From assembly GCF_035222485.1 (NCBI RefSeq), contig NW_026946672.1, positions 62,001 through 126,000 of the forward strand: DNA of 64,000 nucleotides. Direction: 5' to 3'. The notes under the pieces were generated by a model, which made no database searches, was not told where the DNA came from, and saw only the letters and a program-made list of their open reading frames with translations. Positions 10,701 to 23,400 of the stretch are shown piece by piece; positions within the stretch are counted from its first letter, which is position 1, and every line of letters starts with the position of its first letter. Position numbers and translations under genes: made by a program. The stretch comes from Podospora pseudoanserina (Eukaryota; Ascomycota; Sordariomycetes; Sordariales; Podosporaceae).

Positions 10701-13492
10701 AGTATATTTATTAACCTCCAATATTTTTACTAACGTCATTAACCCTACTTCTTCGATCTTACCGCTTATATCGATAGAATATACTATTATTTTCTATACT
10801 CTTTACGGTAGTACCGTAAAGGGTATTCGTTTTATACTTTACTTCGTACGTATTTCTAATTTTCTATTATTAGTTAAATACTTTTAAGGCTTTTTTAATC
10901 GTAAGTAATTACTATCTTTCTAATCGATATTTAGGTTATAGTCTTTATACTATAGTTATCCTAAGATTATATCCTTCGAGGGTCCTATATTTATAATATC
11001 GAATATAATTAATATTATTTTTCCTTCGACTATAATGTCTAAAGGTAATATCTCCTTATAGACCTTTTACGTAAGAAATAGACCTTATATAACTATTTAT
11101 TCCTTTTTTTTCTTTTATAATATACGGGCCTAATATACGAACTATAGCGAAATTAAATTCGTTTTCGTACTACTATCTACCAATACTATTACCTAAAGAT
11201 CCCTCTATCGTATAGTAACCTAAAGGCGTTTATTTTTCTTACCTTCTCCTTATACGGTAGTAACCTCGCTAACGAGCGCCGGATCGTTATTTTATACCTT
11301 TACTTTATATTAATACCTTCGAAAATATTATTTATAATTTATTAAAGATTAACGGCCCCCGCGAAAAGCCGCGAATCGTTTTTTAAACGGTTATATCGTT
11401 TAAAAGCGTCTTTTTACCCTAGGTTATTTAATAATATAAAGTTTTTTAATTATACCTACCTAGCTTCCTCCTATCTTCCGTCTTTAGTATTCTTTTATAT
11501 TTATACTCGATAGCGGTTCTTCTACTTAATCTTAAGCGTTTTAGCTTAATAATATCGCTTAACCTTTTCCCGTAGGTATATAGCGTAGTTTAGGCTTAGG
11601 CACTATCCTAGTATTACTTTTTCTTACGAACGTACGTTATCGTTTATATTCTAACCGTTTATATATTCGACGTAATATTTCGTATACCTTAATACGATTT
11701 ATATAATTTAAAGGCTATCCTTTAATTTAATTAGGTTTTAAACCTTTTATAAAATATAGTCGTTTAGGTCCTCCTATTAAACCTTTTCCTATTAAGCTAT
11801 AATCCTTTTAACTAACTATAATTTATCTTCCTTACTTACCTTACGTATTAGCTAATAACCGTATAATAATTTACTCTAATAGTACTTTATATATCCGTAT
11901 ATAATATACTAAAACTAAAGTACTCTCTAATACTCCGGATACCTAGGATAAAGCTATATTATATTTCCCTTATAGGGTATATACTATATAAATATTAATA
12001 TATTCCTTAGTAACTTCGCGATCTTAATACTAGCGACCTTTTTACCTTTCCAATACTTTTTTTAGCTTTTATATAAAAGCTTTATAGACTATAATATATT
12101 TTATAAGATAGTAATTCTATACTTATTATATTACTTCTTTAATATCGTTTATTTAATAGGTTTTTACGTAAAACCCTCGTCTTTAGCGACCTCTATAGTA
12201 ACTTCCGTAACGATTTATACTAATTAATCCTATAATATTTATATTTAAAGATCTCCTTCCTTGTACTTTACCTTTAGTTTTTTTAAAGCTTCCTTTACCT
12301 CCTGGAACTCTATATTTTTTTATCCGGCATATTAATTAGAGTTTTCCTTGGAGTTTGCCGTTCCGCCTTACTAGTACCCGATAGCTATTACCTCTATAAC
12401 TCTCGGTCCTTTTAATATAATAATTAATATAATTTCCTTTTTTTATTCGAGCCGTTTAGGTACCTTATAGTCTTTCTTAAAGTATTTTACCTTACCGTAA
12501 TTAAAATACTTAAGGTTATTTCTACCCTAGCCCCGGCCTTATAGTTTCTATTACTATATAACGTCGACTTTTATCGGTCCTACATATATAGTACCGGAGT
12601 AACTAATACTAAAGTATTTTCTTTTTTATTTATCGTTAAAACGGTTATTACCGAAGTATCCTTTATTATTATTATTACCGTAGTAACCTCTATTACTTCT
12701 TTTCTCCGTACGCCGCTAAAACTGCCGATCGTCGATCCGAATAGCTATAGCGATATATTTATCGATAGTATTAGGCCTTAACTTCTTATATAACTTATCC
12801 TTTACCTTTTCTTTAAGGCCGTTATAGAAAAGCTATATTAACCCTTTATCGTTAATAGTACTACGTAGACTATCGATTTTAAATAAAGCCGCGTAATTAG
12901 CCGCTAAACGCGTTTAGCGTAGATTTACGAGCCTTTTTTACGCGCGCCTTACCTTATCGTACTCCCTAAATACCTTTTTAAGCTTAGTCTTAAAGATATA
13001 ATAACTTTCGAAGTATTTTATAGTAATTTTCTTTTAGTCCTCCGGCTTTTATTTATAATAGTTATCGAGGATAGGTTTAAATTACGCGAAAGCCCTATCC
13101 TTAAGTTTAGTAGCCGCGAAAATTACTTTTAATTTTTCGTTAGTAAATTAGTTTAGGTAATAACGAAAATAGGTTTTAAACTAAATTAAAAATCCTTTAA
13201 GCTTTACCTTTTTTCCTTTATAGTACTCCGGTACCGGGAACTTAATAGTTAATTTAAGTACGGTCGTAATAACGATAATTTACTTCCGGGTCTATTAAGC
13301 CTTTTCCTTAAACTCTTTAAGGCGCTTAACGACCTATTCTATAGTAATAAATATAGGTTTAGTACTAGTAGAAGGTCCCTTGCTACTTAGGTTAGGCGGG
13401 ACGCCTTTTATTTAAATATTTTTAGGTCCGGCTATAGTAGTAAAAAAACGCCTTTAACTTATCCGTAATAGAGTTAAAGTAAGTATATAATG
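7701..13492 (-). pseudogene. B3 gag-pol (relic)
   Basis: Read on the minus strand from 13492 to 7701, it carries gag with a mutated zinc knuckle, then protease, RT, RNase H, integrase and chromodomain in the same order as B2. Many TAA/TAG stops from RIP make it non-coding today. Assignment rests on colinearity with B2, where motifs are easier to read. Confidence 0.8.
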
Positions 13493-13896
13493 TATAACGA
13501 ACCTCTATTTAGAACCTTTAAAAGGGATACTAGTTAAAGGTACTTCTGAATAATCCTAGTCCGATATAGCTAAATAGTATATAATAACGGCTTATCTCTA
13601 TTATAATAGTCTAAATACTAATAATTATAACTTATATTATATATTATAGAACTATTTATCTACGCCGGCCAGTTCCTCCGTATATATAGACCCGTGGACC
13701 GTAGACCGTTAACTTATAGACGGTCCTCGGTCCGCTCTTAATTAGCCGATGCCGGACCGTGGACCGTGAGCCCCACCGCGGTCCCCGGTCCCCATCTTAT
13801 TGGTCCGTTGCCCTTCTGGACCGTGAGCCCCGCTCGACGGCGCGGTCCAGTCTTGATTGGTCCCTCGTGGCCCCACTGTCTTCCAGAACCGTGATA
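13493..13896 (-). repeat. B3 5' LTR
   Basis: A 404-bp LTR. Its outer half (about 13745-13896) is GC-rich and nearly unmutated, almost identical to 53150-53308 and 41788-41960. Its inner half is RIP-mutated. The short frame in it that reads MDREPH... is only the reverse strand of the U3 and recurs in other copies. Confidence 0.88.
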
Positions 13897-16800
13897 TATA
13901 GCCTTAAAAAAGAAGTAAAGAATAAGTTATATAAGGAGTTAAAGCCCGATACTATCGATAAATATATTACTATAGCTATACGGATCGACGATCGGTAATT
14001 CGAACGTCGTACGGAAAAAAGGAATTACGGTAAAGGTACTTACGGTAATAACTATAAGGGATACTTTAGTAATAACCGTCTTAACGATAAACGTAAGCGG
14101 AGATACTTTAGTATTAACTACTTCGGTACTATATACTCGAGACCGATAAACATGGACGCTATATAATAATAAAGGCTATAAGGCCGGAGCTAAAGTAAAG
14201 ATAATCTTAAGTATTTTAATTACGGTAAAGTAAAATACTTTAAGAAAGATTATAAAGTACCTAAACGGTTTGGATAGAAGAAAGAGATTATATTAATTAT
14301 TATATCGAAAGGACCGAGGGTTATAGAGGTAGTAGTTATTAGGTATTAGTAAAGCAGAGCGGTAAGCTCCGAGGAAAACTCTAATTAGTACGCCGGATAA
14401 AAAAATATAGAGTTCCAGAAAGTAAAAGAAGCCCTAGAAAGGCTAAAAGCGGAATACGAGGAAAGAGATTTTTAAATATAAGTATTATAGGATTAACTAG
14501 TATAAATCGCTACGGAAGTTATTATAGAGGTCGCTAAAAACGAGGGTCTTACTTAAGGACCTATTAAGTAAACGATATTAAAGAAGTAGTATAGTAAGTA
14601 CGGAATTACTATTTTATAAAATATATTATAGCCTATAAAGCTTTTATATAGAAGTTAAGAAAAGTATTAAAAAGGTAAGAAGGTCGTTAATATTAAAATC
14701 GCGAAGTTATTAAGGAATATATTAATACTTATATAGTATATACTTTATAAGGGAGATACGGTATAACTTTATTTTAAATATCCGGAATATTAAAAAGTAC
14801 TTTAGTTTTAATATATTATATATAGATATATAAAGTATTATTAAAGTAAATCGCTATATTATTACTAGCCGGTACGTAAGGTAAATAAGGAGGGTAAACT
14901 ATAATTAGTTAGAAGAACTATAGCCCAATTAGAAAAGGCTTAATAGGAGGATTTAAATAATTATATTTTATAAAAGATTTAGGACCTAGTTAAACTAAAG
15001 GATAGCCTTTAGGTTATATAGATCGTACTAAAGTATACGAGGTACTATATCGAATATATAAACGGTTAGAATATAAATAATAATATACGTTTATAAAAAA
15101 AAATAATATTAGGATAGTACCTAAGCTTAGACTACGCTATATACCTACGGGAAAAGGTTAAGCGATATTATTAAGCTAAAACGCTTAAAACTAAGTAAAA
15201 GAACTACTATTAAATATAAATATAAAAAAATATTAAAAACGGAAAATAGGAGAAAGCTAAACGGGTATAGTTAAAAGATTTTATATTACTAAATAACCCG
15301 GGGTAGGAGGACGCTTTTAAACGATATAACCGTTTAGGAAACGATTTACGGCCTTTCGCGGGGGCCGTTAACCTTTAACGGACTATAAACGATATTTTCG
15401 AAGGTATTAGTATAAGGTAAAGGTATAGGATAACGACCTAACGCTTATTAGCGAGGTTACTACCGTATAAAAAGGAGGTAAGAAAGATAAACGCCTCTAA
15501 GTTATTATATAATAAAGAGATCTCCAGGTAGTAGTATTAATAAATAGTAATACGGAAATAAACTTAATTTCGCTATAGTTTATATATTAAGCCCGTATAT
15601 TATAAAAGAAAAAAAAGGAATAAATATTTATATAAGGTCTATTTCCTATATAAAAGGTTTATAGGAAAATATTACTTCTGGATATTATAGTCGAAGGAAA
15701 AACGATATTAATTATATTCGATATTATAAATATAAGACCCTCGAAAGATATAATTTTAGGGTAACTATAGTATAAAGACTATAACCTAAATATCGATTAG
15801 AGGGATAGTAATTATTTATAATTAATAAAACTTTAAAAGTATTTAATTAACGATAGAAAATTAAAAGTATATATAGAATAAAGTATAGGACGAGTACCCT
15901 CTACGGTACTACCGTAAAGAATATAGGAAGTAATAATATATTCTATCGATATAGATAGTAAAATCGAAAAAGTAAGGTTAACGACGTTAATAGAAATATC
16001 GGAGGTTAATAAATACGCTTACTATAATAACGTAGAGAAAGGCAAGAAAAAGGCGGTACCGGTAAAATATCGAAGATACCTAGCCTTTACGGTTAAGTAT
16101 TTAGAGGGGCTTTTAAAGCGAGGACCGTAGGATTACGAAATTAAATTAAAAAAAGGAATTAAGCTACGGCTATTTAAGGTCTACTATACTAACGATAAGT
16201 AAAGTAAGGAACTATATAAATATATAAATAAGAATTTAAAGAAAGGATATATTAAGGAGTCTATATCGCTAGTAAAATACCCTATATTTTTCGTACCGAA
16301 AAAAAACGGTAGTTTACGATTATATATAAATTACTATTAATTAAATAACGAAACGGTAAAAAATAATTATCCGTTACTATTAATATCTAAATTACGGAGT
16401 TAATTAATAAAGGCACGATACTTTATACATTTAAATATACTTATCGGATATACCTATATACGGATTAAAGAAAAAAATAAATAAAAAACTATATTTCGTA
16501 TACCCTATAATTATTTCGAGTATCTTATAATATTATTTAGGTTAACTAATATATTTATAACGTTTTAATCTCTCGTTAACTATATAATACGGAAGTACTT
16601 CGATAAAATAATAATATACTATCTCGACGATATTTTTATTTACTTACGTACTTTAAAGAAGTATAAATAGTATATATAAAAGATACTTAACGTACTATAT
16701 AAAGCCGGACTTTTAGTTAATAAGAAAAAAAGCGAGTTTTACGTATAAAAGATAGTATACTTAGGATATTTAATATTATTAAGTAAGGTTCGTATAAAAC

Positions 16801-19020
16801 CGAGAAAAATTACGGTAGTAAAGGATTAGCTTACGCTATAATTATAGATATACGTTAAAGAATTTTTAAGGTTTATAAACTTTTATAGGATATTTATCCG
16901 GGATTATATAAGTATTACGAAGCTACTTAACTATTTAACTAAAAAAGACGTGAAGTTCCGGTGGGGGTAGGAAGAGAAGTAAGCCTTCTAGGAGTTAAAA
17001 AAGGCTATTTTAAAGGACCCGGTATTTAAACTACTAGACCCTAATTAACTATTTAAGGTCGAGGTAAATATATTAAACTATATTATTGGTAGATAATTAG
17101 GGTAGCGAAATAATAACGGTAAGCTATACCCGGTAACCTTCTTTTCGAAGAAGCTTAATAAAGTACGTTAAAACTATTTAATTTACAATAAAAAACTATT
17201 TACTATTATCGAAGTATTTAAAGAGTAGAGGCTATATTTTAACGGTACTAAATATAAAATATAGGTCTATACGGATTATAAAAATCTACGGTACTTTACT
17301 ATTACGAAGGTCCTTAACGTATAATAAATATAATAGTTAAAGTTTCTCTCGGAATTTAATTTCTAAATTAACTATAAGAAAGGTTCGGAGAACGCTAGGG
17401 CAAATACACTTAGCCGGCGAGCTAATTACTATAAGAATATACCTAGAAAGTTACTACTATTATTTAAGGAAGCGCTAAATAGTACCTTTAAATATTTATT
17501 ATAGCCGTAAATAAAGTATTATATAATATATCGCGAGAAAGTTATTTCTAGCAAATACTAAAGGAAGTTAAGTAACGATATTATAAAGTAATATTAGTAG
17601 GAAAAGCTAAAACTATAAAGTATTTAGAAAGATAGTTAAAAAAAATTATAGTATAAGAACTAAACGTACGTAAAGCTAGGTAATAGAACGGCATTAATAA
17701 TAGAGATTTACGTATTAAAGCTCGAAGGATATATAGATATCGTTAAAACTATAAAAAAAATTAAGTAGTACTTTAATTAGTTAGGGATTAAAAACGACGT
17801 TAAAGAAACTATTTAATTATACTATATATACGAGAGAACGAGGGTTACGAGGTATAAACCCTATAGATTTCTAAAGCTATTACCGGTAATAGAACGGCTA
17901 TAGAGTTTAATTATAATAGATTTTATTATTAAATTACTAAAGTCTAAAAATACAGTAACTAACGTTAAATACGATAGTATATTAACGGTAATCGATAAAC
18001 TTATTAAATAAATATACTTCCTACTTTATAAAGAGACTTAGTCGGCGGAATAACTAGCGGATATAGTATTATAGTATATTATATTAATATATATATAGCT
18101 AAAGGAGTTTATTATAAACCGTAATACTAAGTTCGTATCGAAATTCTAAAAAGCGTTAATAACGAAGCTAAAAATAATAAATAAAGCCTTTTCGGCCTAC
18201 TATTTTTAAACGGACGGTTAGACGGAACGGTTTAATTAAATTATAAAATAATATTTATAGAATTATATTAATTTCGAATAGGACGATTAAGTTAAATTAT
18301 TATTTATAGTATAGTTAGTATATAATATATTATTAATTAAAACGATTAAAACTATATTATTTTTTATGAATTTCGGTTATAAAATAAACCTATAGTAAGG
18401 ACCTACAGTTAAAGTACCTAAAGTTAAAGTTAAGGTAAATAAAATATATATATTTTATAGTAAACTTAAGTAAAAGCTAAAGTTTATAAAGGAAAGGATA
18501 TAGAAATACTATAATATTAAAAAGCTCGAGGGACCTTACTTTAAGGAGGGAGATATAGTATTCCTTTCTATATATAATTTACGTACTAAAAGACCTAGTA
18601 AAAAGCTAGACTATAGGAAAGTAAAACTATTCAAAGTTAAGAAAAAGTTATCGGAGATAGTATTCGAATTAAAGTTATTTAATACGATACGTTTACGGTT
18701 ATATACCTTTTATATCTTACTTTTAGAACCTACACTATATATAAGTAAGGCTAATATATAAATAGTAGCGGAGGACGAAGAAAAAAAATATAATATAAAA
18801 GAAATACTAAATTTATAGTTTAATAAAAGTTAATTAAAGTATTTAGTTAATTAATTAGGATATCCGGCTATAAATAACTTATAGGAATTATAAATATATT
18901 TTAACTGCCTAAATAAGTAAAAAAAATTCTATTAACGATATTCGGATTAATTAAAACCTAAGTAAATAAAAAGACTTAGCCCCGGCTTATAGTTAAATAG
19001 CTATAAAATAGAGTTAAAAG
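13897..19020 (+). pseudogene. B2 gag-pol, main part: Ty3/gypsy polyprotein with chromodomain (relic)
   Basis: Reading the plus strand, the order is: rest of gag with a zinc knuckle near 14207-14256 in which cysteines are now tyrosines (FNYGKVKYFKKDYK); aspartic protease near 15530-15575 (INSNTEINLIS); RT with YLDD at 16620-16631; RNase H with VYTDYKNLRYF near 17261-17300; a linker ending in NTLSRRA near 17400-17426; integrase near 17900-18220; chromodomain near 18763-18945 (YNIKEIL, then LKYLVN-x-LGYP). The order protease-RT-RNase H-integrase-chromodomain defines chromoviruses. Stops are TAA/TAG at likely CAA, CAG and TGG codons, so it is inactive through RIP. The frame may have run on into the antisense tRNA-like block. 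Confidence 0.88.
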
Positions 19021-19090
19021 AACCTCGACGGGAGTCGAACCCGCGCCTTCGACGTAATGGTCGACGTATAATATATTATATTACGAGGTT
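19021..19090 (-). ncRNA. tRNA-like cloverleaf of B2, best-preserved copy
   Basis: On the minus strand the 70 nt fold as a cloverleaf: acceptor AACCTCG/CGAGGTT (7 of 7 pairs), weak 4-bp D arm, anticodon-like arm TCGAC/GTCGA with a six-base loop CATTAC, four-base variable region, T arm GCGGG/CCCGT with loop TTCGACT. The B-box-like GGTTCGACTCC is intact. A standard anticodon loop has seven bases with T at position 33, which this lacks, so it is tRNA-like and not a normal tRNA gene. It lies 51 bp after the antisense stop and next to the end of pol. Confidence 0.65.
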
Positions 19091-19141
19091 AGAAAGTATA
19101 AAGGAGATTAAATATAAGTAGTGTTACGCGCCTTAAGTACC

Positions 19142-19640
19142 TTAGAAAGTGGAAGGCGCGCTACTAGCGGTATCTAGCGCGGTCAGGAAGGAAGGACCGG
19201 CTATACTAGGATCGAAGGAAAGGTCGGAGGGCCAGTCTAGGCCTAAAGAAGGATCTAAGGCGTAAGGAAACTACAGAACGGTATTCTAGGCAACGTCCGG
19301 CCGCGCAGAAGCACCCGGCAAAGAAGTAGGAGGCGCCGTAATAGCAAACTGCGTTACCTGGGTATCCTTCTCCTAGATACCTCGCGCGAAGAGGCGCTTT
19401 TTATATACGCGAAGAGAGCGACGTATTCGTTTTACCCGGATAAGCTTAGTAATTAATTATAAAAGTTAATCTTTAAGCTTTTATTCTTTACGCTCGAGTT
19501 TATTTTACTTTTCTATCGTTCGGGTTACTATAGAACGGTTAATTATAATATAGAAAGAAAAGGAAGATTTACTTACGGGCAAAGCTAATATTAGATCTAT
19601 TATATAGGATTTTATTGCGTATATATTTGGCGTACCGTAA
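19142..19640 (-). pseudogene. Antisense frame of B2 (relic)
   Basis: On the minus strand it matches the B1 copy, with the same basic region, proline/serine-rich stretch and ending (SAPSTF, stop 19142-19144). The 5' limit is uncertain. It is opposite to gag-pol and just upstream of the tRNA-like block. Confidence 0.55.
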
Positions 19641-19882
19641 GGACCTAGAGGCTATAATATAAAGGGATTCGGCGGTAAAATAGGTAAAATATAGTATTAC
19701 GGTAAAACTATAGCGGCGGATTCGGGAGGAAAGGGCAGAGGCCTATTTAGTTTTATAATAACGTTTTTATATACGGTTAAATATAATAAAAGTAAGGAGA
19801 AAAGGGGAGGAAAAACCTACGATATAGTTAATAGTAAAAGAAAATTAGGCTGTAGGGGCTTCGGCCTAAAGAAGGAGTATTA

Positions 19883-20286
19883 TATTACGGTTCTGGAAAA
19901 TAGTAGGGCTACGAGGAACTAATTAAAACTAAACCGCGCTATCGAGCGGGGCTTACGGTCCAGAAAGGCAACGGACCAATAAAATAGGGACCGGGGACTA
20001 CGGTAGGGCTTATAGTCCACGGTCCGGTATCGGCTAATTAAGAGCGGACCGAGGACCGTTTATAAGTTAACGGTCCACGGTCCACGGGTCTATATATACG
20101 GAGGAACTAGCCGGCGTAGATAGATAGTTCCGTAGTATATAATATAAGTTATAATTATTAGTATTTAGACTATTATAATAGAGATAAGCTATTATTATAT
20201 ACTATTTAGCTATACCGGACTAAAATTATTTAAAAGTGCCTTTAACTAATGTCCTTTTCAGAGGTTCTGGATAGAGGTTCGTCACA
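19883..20286 (+). repeat. B2 3' LTR
   Basis: A 404-bp LTR from TATTACGGTTCTGG to GGTTCGTCACA. Its U3 half is more RIP-mutated than that of the 5' LTR, while the last 30 bp at the outer edge are clean. Confidence 0.88.
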
Positions 20287-20311
20287 TAGTGGCGTGCCTT
20301 TTACTTCCTAA
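20287..20311 (+). pseudogene. Antisense frame of B1, last codons
   Basis: When B2 and one TAGTG copy are removed, the B1 antisense frame continues in phase from 5365 to read TASGVPFTS and then the stop at 20309-20311. It shows that B2 landed within this frame. Confidence 0.6.
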
Positions 20312-20362
20312 AGTATTTAAAGCACGTAGTACTACTTATATTTAATCCCCTTTATACCTTTT

Positions 20363-20432
20363 AACCTTATAATGTAGTGTATAGTACGTCGATTATTACG
20401 TCGAAGGCGCGGATTCGACTCCCGTCGAGGTT
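20363..20432 (+). ncRNA. tRNA-like cloverleaf of B1
   Basis: This copy keeps the best D arm (ATGT, loop AGTGTATA, GTAC), an anticodon-like arm with six-base loop, and a T arm with loop TTCGACT and one mutated stem base (GGATTCGACT). Acceptor ends are AACCTTA and CGAGGTT. The gap to the antisense stop at 20311 is again 51 bp. Confidence 0.62.
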
Positions 20433-23400
20433 CTCTTAGCTCTATCTTATAGCTATTTAGCTGTAAGCCGGGGCCGAGTCTTTTTACTTACTTAGGTTTT
20501 GGTCGGTCCGGATATCGTTAGTGGAATTCTTTTTGTTTATTTAGGTAGTTAAGGTATACCTATGGTTCCTACGAGTTATTTATAGCTAGATATCCTAACT
20601 AACTAATTAAATACTTTAATTAGCCTCTATTAAACCGTAAATTTAATATTTCTTCTATATCGTACTTTTCTTTTTCGTCTTCCGCCACTACCTATATATT
20701 AGCCTTACTTATATATAGTGCGGGTTCTAAAAGTAAGATATAAAAGGTATATAACCGTAAATATATTATATTAAGTAACTTTAATTCGAATACCGTTTCC
20801 GATATCTTCCTTTTAACTTTAAATAGTTTTACTTTCCTATAGTCTAGCTTTTTACTAGGTTTTTTAATACGTAAATTATATATAAAAAGGAATACTATAT
20901 CCTCTCTTTTAAAGTAAAGCCCCTCGAGCCTTTTAGTATTATAATATTTCCGTATCTTTTCCTTTATAAACTTTAGTTTTTACTTAAGTTTACCGTAAAA
21001 TATATATATTTTATTTACTTTAACTCTAGCCCTAAGTACCTTAACCGTAGGTCCCTACCGTAAATCTACCTTATAATCGAAATTCGCGAAAAACGGTATA
21101 GCTTTAATCGTTTTAGTTAGCGATATATTATATATTAATTATACTATAGGTAATAATTTAATTTAATTATTTTATTTAAAATTAATATAATTCTATAAAT
21201 ATTATTTTATAATTTAGTTAAGCCGTTCCGTTTAACCGTCCGTCTAAGGGTAATAAACCGAAGACGCCTTACTTACTACCCTTAGCCTCGTTATTAACGC
21301 TCTTTAGAACTTCGATACGAACTTAGTATCGCGGTCTATAATAAACTTTTTTAATTATATATATATTAATATAATATACTATAGTACTATATGTATTAAT
21401 TATTTTACCGACTAGGGTTTTTTATAAGGTAAGAAATATATTTATTTAGTAAGCCTATCGACTACCGTTAATATACTATTGTATTTAACGCCGGTTACCG
21501 TATCCTTAAATTTTAGTAATTTAATAATAAAGTTTATTATAATTAAACTTTATAACCGTTCTATTACCGGTAATAACTTTAGAAATCCATAGGGTTTATA
21601 CCTCGTAACCCTCGTTCTTTTATATATATAATATAACTAAATAATTTCTTTAACGTTATTTTTAATCCTTAGTTAATTAAAGTACTACTTAATTTTTTTT
21701 ATAGTTTTAGCGATACCTATATATCCTCCGAGCTTTAATACGTAAATCTCTATTACTAATACCGTCCTATTACCTAGCCTTACGTACGCTTAGTTCTTAT
21801 ACTATAGTTTTCCCTAATTATCTTTTTAAATACCTTATAGCTCTAGTTCTTTTTACTATTATTACTTTATAATATTATTACCTAACTTCCTTTAATATTT
21901 ATTAGAAATAGCCTTTTCGCAATATATTACGTAATACTTTATTTACGGCTATAGTAAATACTTAAGGGTATTATCTAGCCCCTCCTTAAATAATAATAAT
22001 AATTCCTTAAGTATATTTTTATAGTAGTCGGCTCGCCGGCTAAATACGTTTACCTTAATATTCTCCGAACCCTTTTTATAGTTAATCTAGAAATTAAATT
22101 CCGAGAGAAACTTTAACTATTATATTTATTAGGCGTTAAAGACTTTTGTAATAGTAAAGTACTATAGATTTTTATAATCTATATAAACCTATATTTTATA
22201 TTTAGTACCGCTAAAGTATAGCCTTTACTTTTCGAACGCTTTAATAATAGTAAGTAGTTCCTTATTGTAAATTAAATAATTTTAACGTATTTTATTAAGC
22301 TTTTTCGAAAAAAAAGTTATCGGGTATAGCTTACCGTTATCGTTTTACTACTTTAATTATTTACCGATAGTATAATCTAATATATTTACTTTAACTTCGA
22401 ATAGTTAATTAAAGTTTAATAGTTTAAGTACCGGGTCCTTTAAAATAGCCTCTTTTAGTTCCTAAAAGGCTTACTTCTTTTCCTGCCCCTACCGGAACTC
22501 TACGTCCTTTTTAATTAAATAGTTAAATAACTTTATAATACCTATATAGCCCCGGATAAATATCCGATAAAAGTTTATAAACCTTAAGAATTTCCTAACG
22601 TATATTTATAATTACGGCGTAAGCTAGTCTTTTACTACCGTAATTTTCCTCGATTTTATACGAACCTTATTTAACGATATTAAATATCCTAAATATATTA
22701 TCTTTTATATATAGAACTTACTTTTTTCTTTATTAATTAAAAGTCCGGTTCCGTATAACGCGTTAAATATCTTTCGTACGTACCGTTTATATTCCTTTAA
22801 AGTACGTAAATAAATAAAAACGTCGTTAAAATAATATATTATTATTTTATCGAAGTATTTCCGTATTATATAATTAATAAGAAATTAAAACGTTATAAAT
22901 ATATTAATTAGCCTAAATAGTATTACGAGATACTTGAAATAACTATAGGGTATACGAAACGTAGTTTTTTATTCGTTTCCTTCTTTAATCCGTTTATAGG
23001 TATACCCGATAAGTATATTTAAGCGTATAAAGTATCGCGCTTCTATTAATTAACTCCGTAACTTAAATATTAACGGTAGTAAATAATTATTTTTTATTAT
23101 TTCGTTATTTAGCTAAGAGTAATCTATATATAGTCGTAAGCTACTATCTTTTTTCGGTACGAAAAATATAAAGTATCCTACTAACGATATAGACTTTTTA
23201 ATATATCCTTTCTTTAAATTCTTATTTAAGTACTTTTATAACTCCTTACTTTACTTATTATTAATATAGTAAACCTTAAATAGCCGTAACTTAGTTTCTT
23301 TTTTTAATTTAATTTCGTAATTTTACGGTCCTCGCTCTAAAAGCCCCTTTAAATATTTAACCGTAAAGGTTAAGTATCTTCGATATTTTACCGGTACTAC

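Larger units (their letters stand above)
6435..13896 (-). mobile_element. Ty3/gypsy chromovirus B3 (family B), innermost element
   Basis: B3 has LTRs at 6435-6838 and 13493-13896 and a perfect TATAG duplication (6430-6434 and 13897-13901). It is 7462 bp, uninterrupted, and reads on the minus strand, inserted in B2 gag. It shows the full organisation in one piece: 5' LTR on the right, gag-pol leftwards, tRNA-like block, antisense frame, 3' LTR. Confidence 0.93.
5366..20286 (+). mobile_element. Ty3/gypsy chromovirus B2 (family B), inserted in the B1 antisense frame
   Basis: B2 is bounded by LTRs at 5366-5769 and 19883-20286 and flanked by TAGTG on both sides (5361-5365 and 20287-20291). Excluding B3 it is about 7.45 kb. 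Order on the plus strand: 5' LTR, gag, pol with protease, reverse transcriptase (RT), RNase H, integrase and chromodomain, then tRNA-like block and antisense frame on the minus strand, 3' LTR. B3 sits in gag. Confidence 0.92.

Noticed and set aside
13759-13998. Open frame MDREPHRGPRSPSYWSVA..., also at 41641-41925 and 53171-53359
   Set aside because: It is the same stretch of family B U3 read through in several LTR copies; it starts and ends differently in each and continues into unrelated flanks.
19021-19090. A functional nuclear tRNA gene
   Set aside because: The anticodon-like loop has six bases, the D arm is weak, and the block repeats at the same place in every element, so it belongs to the element.
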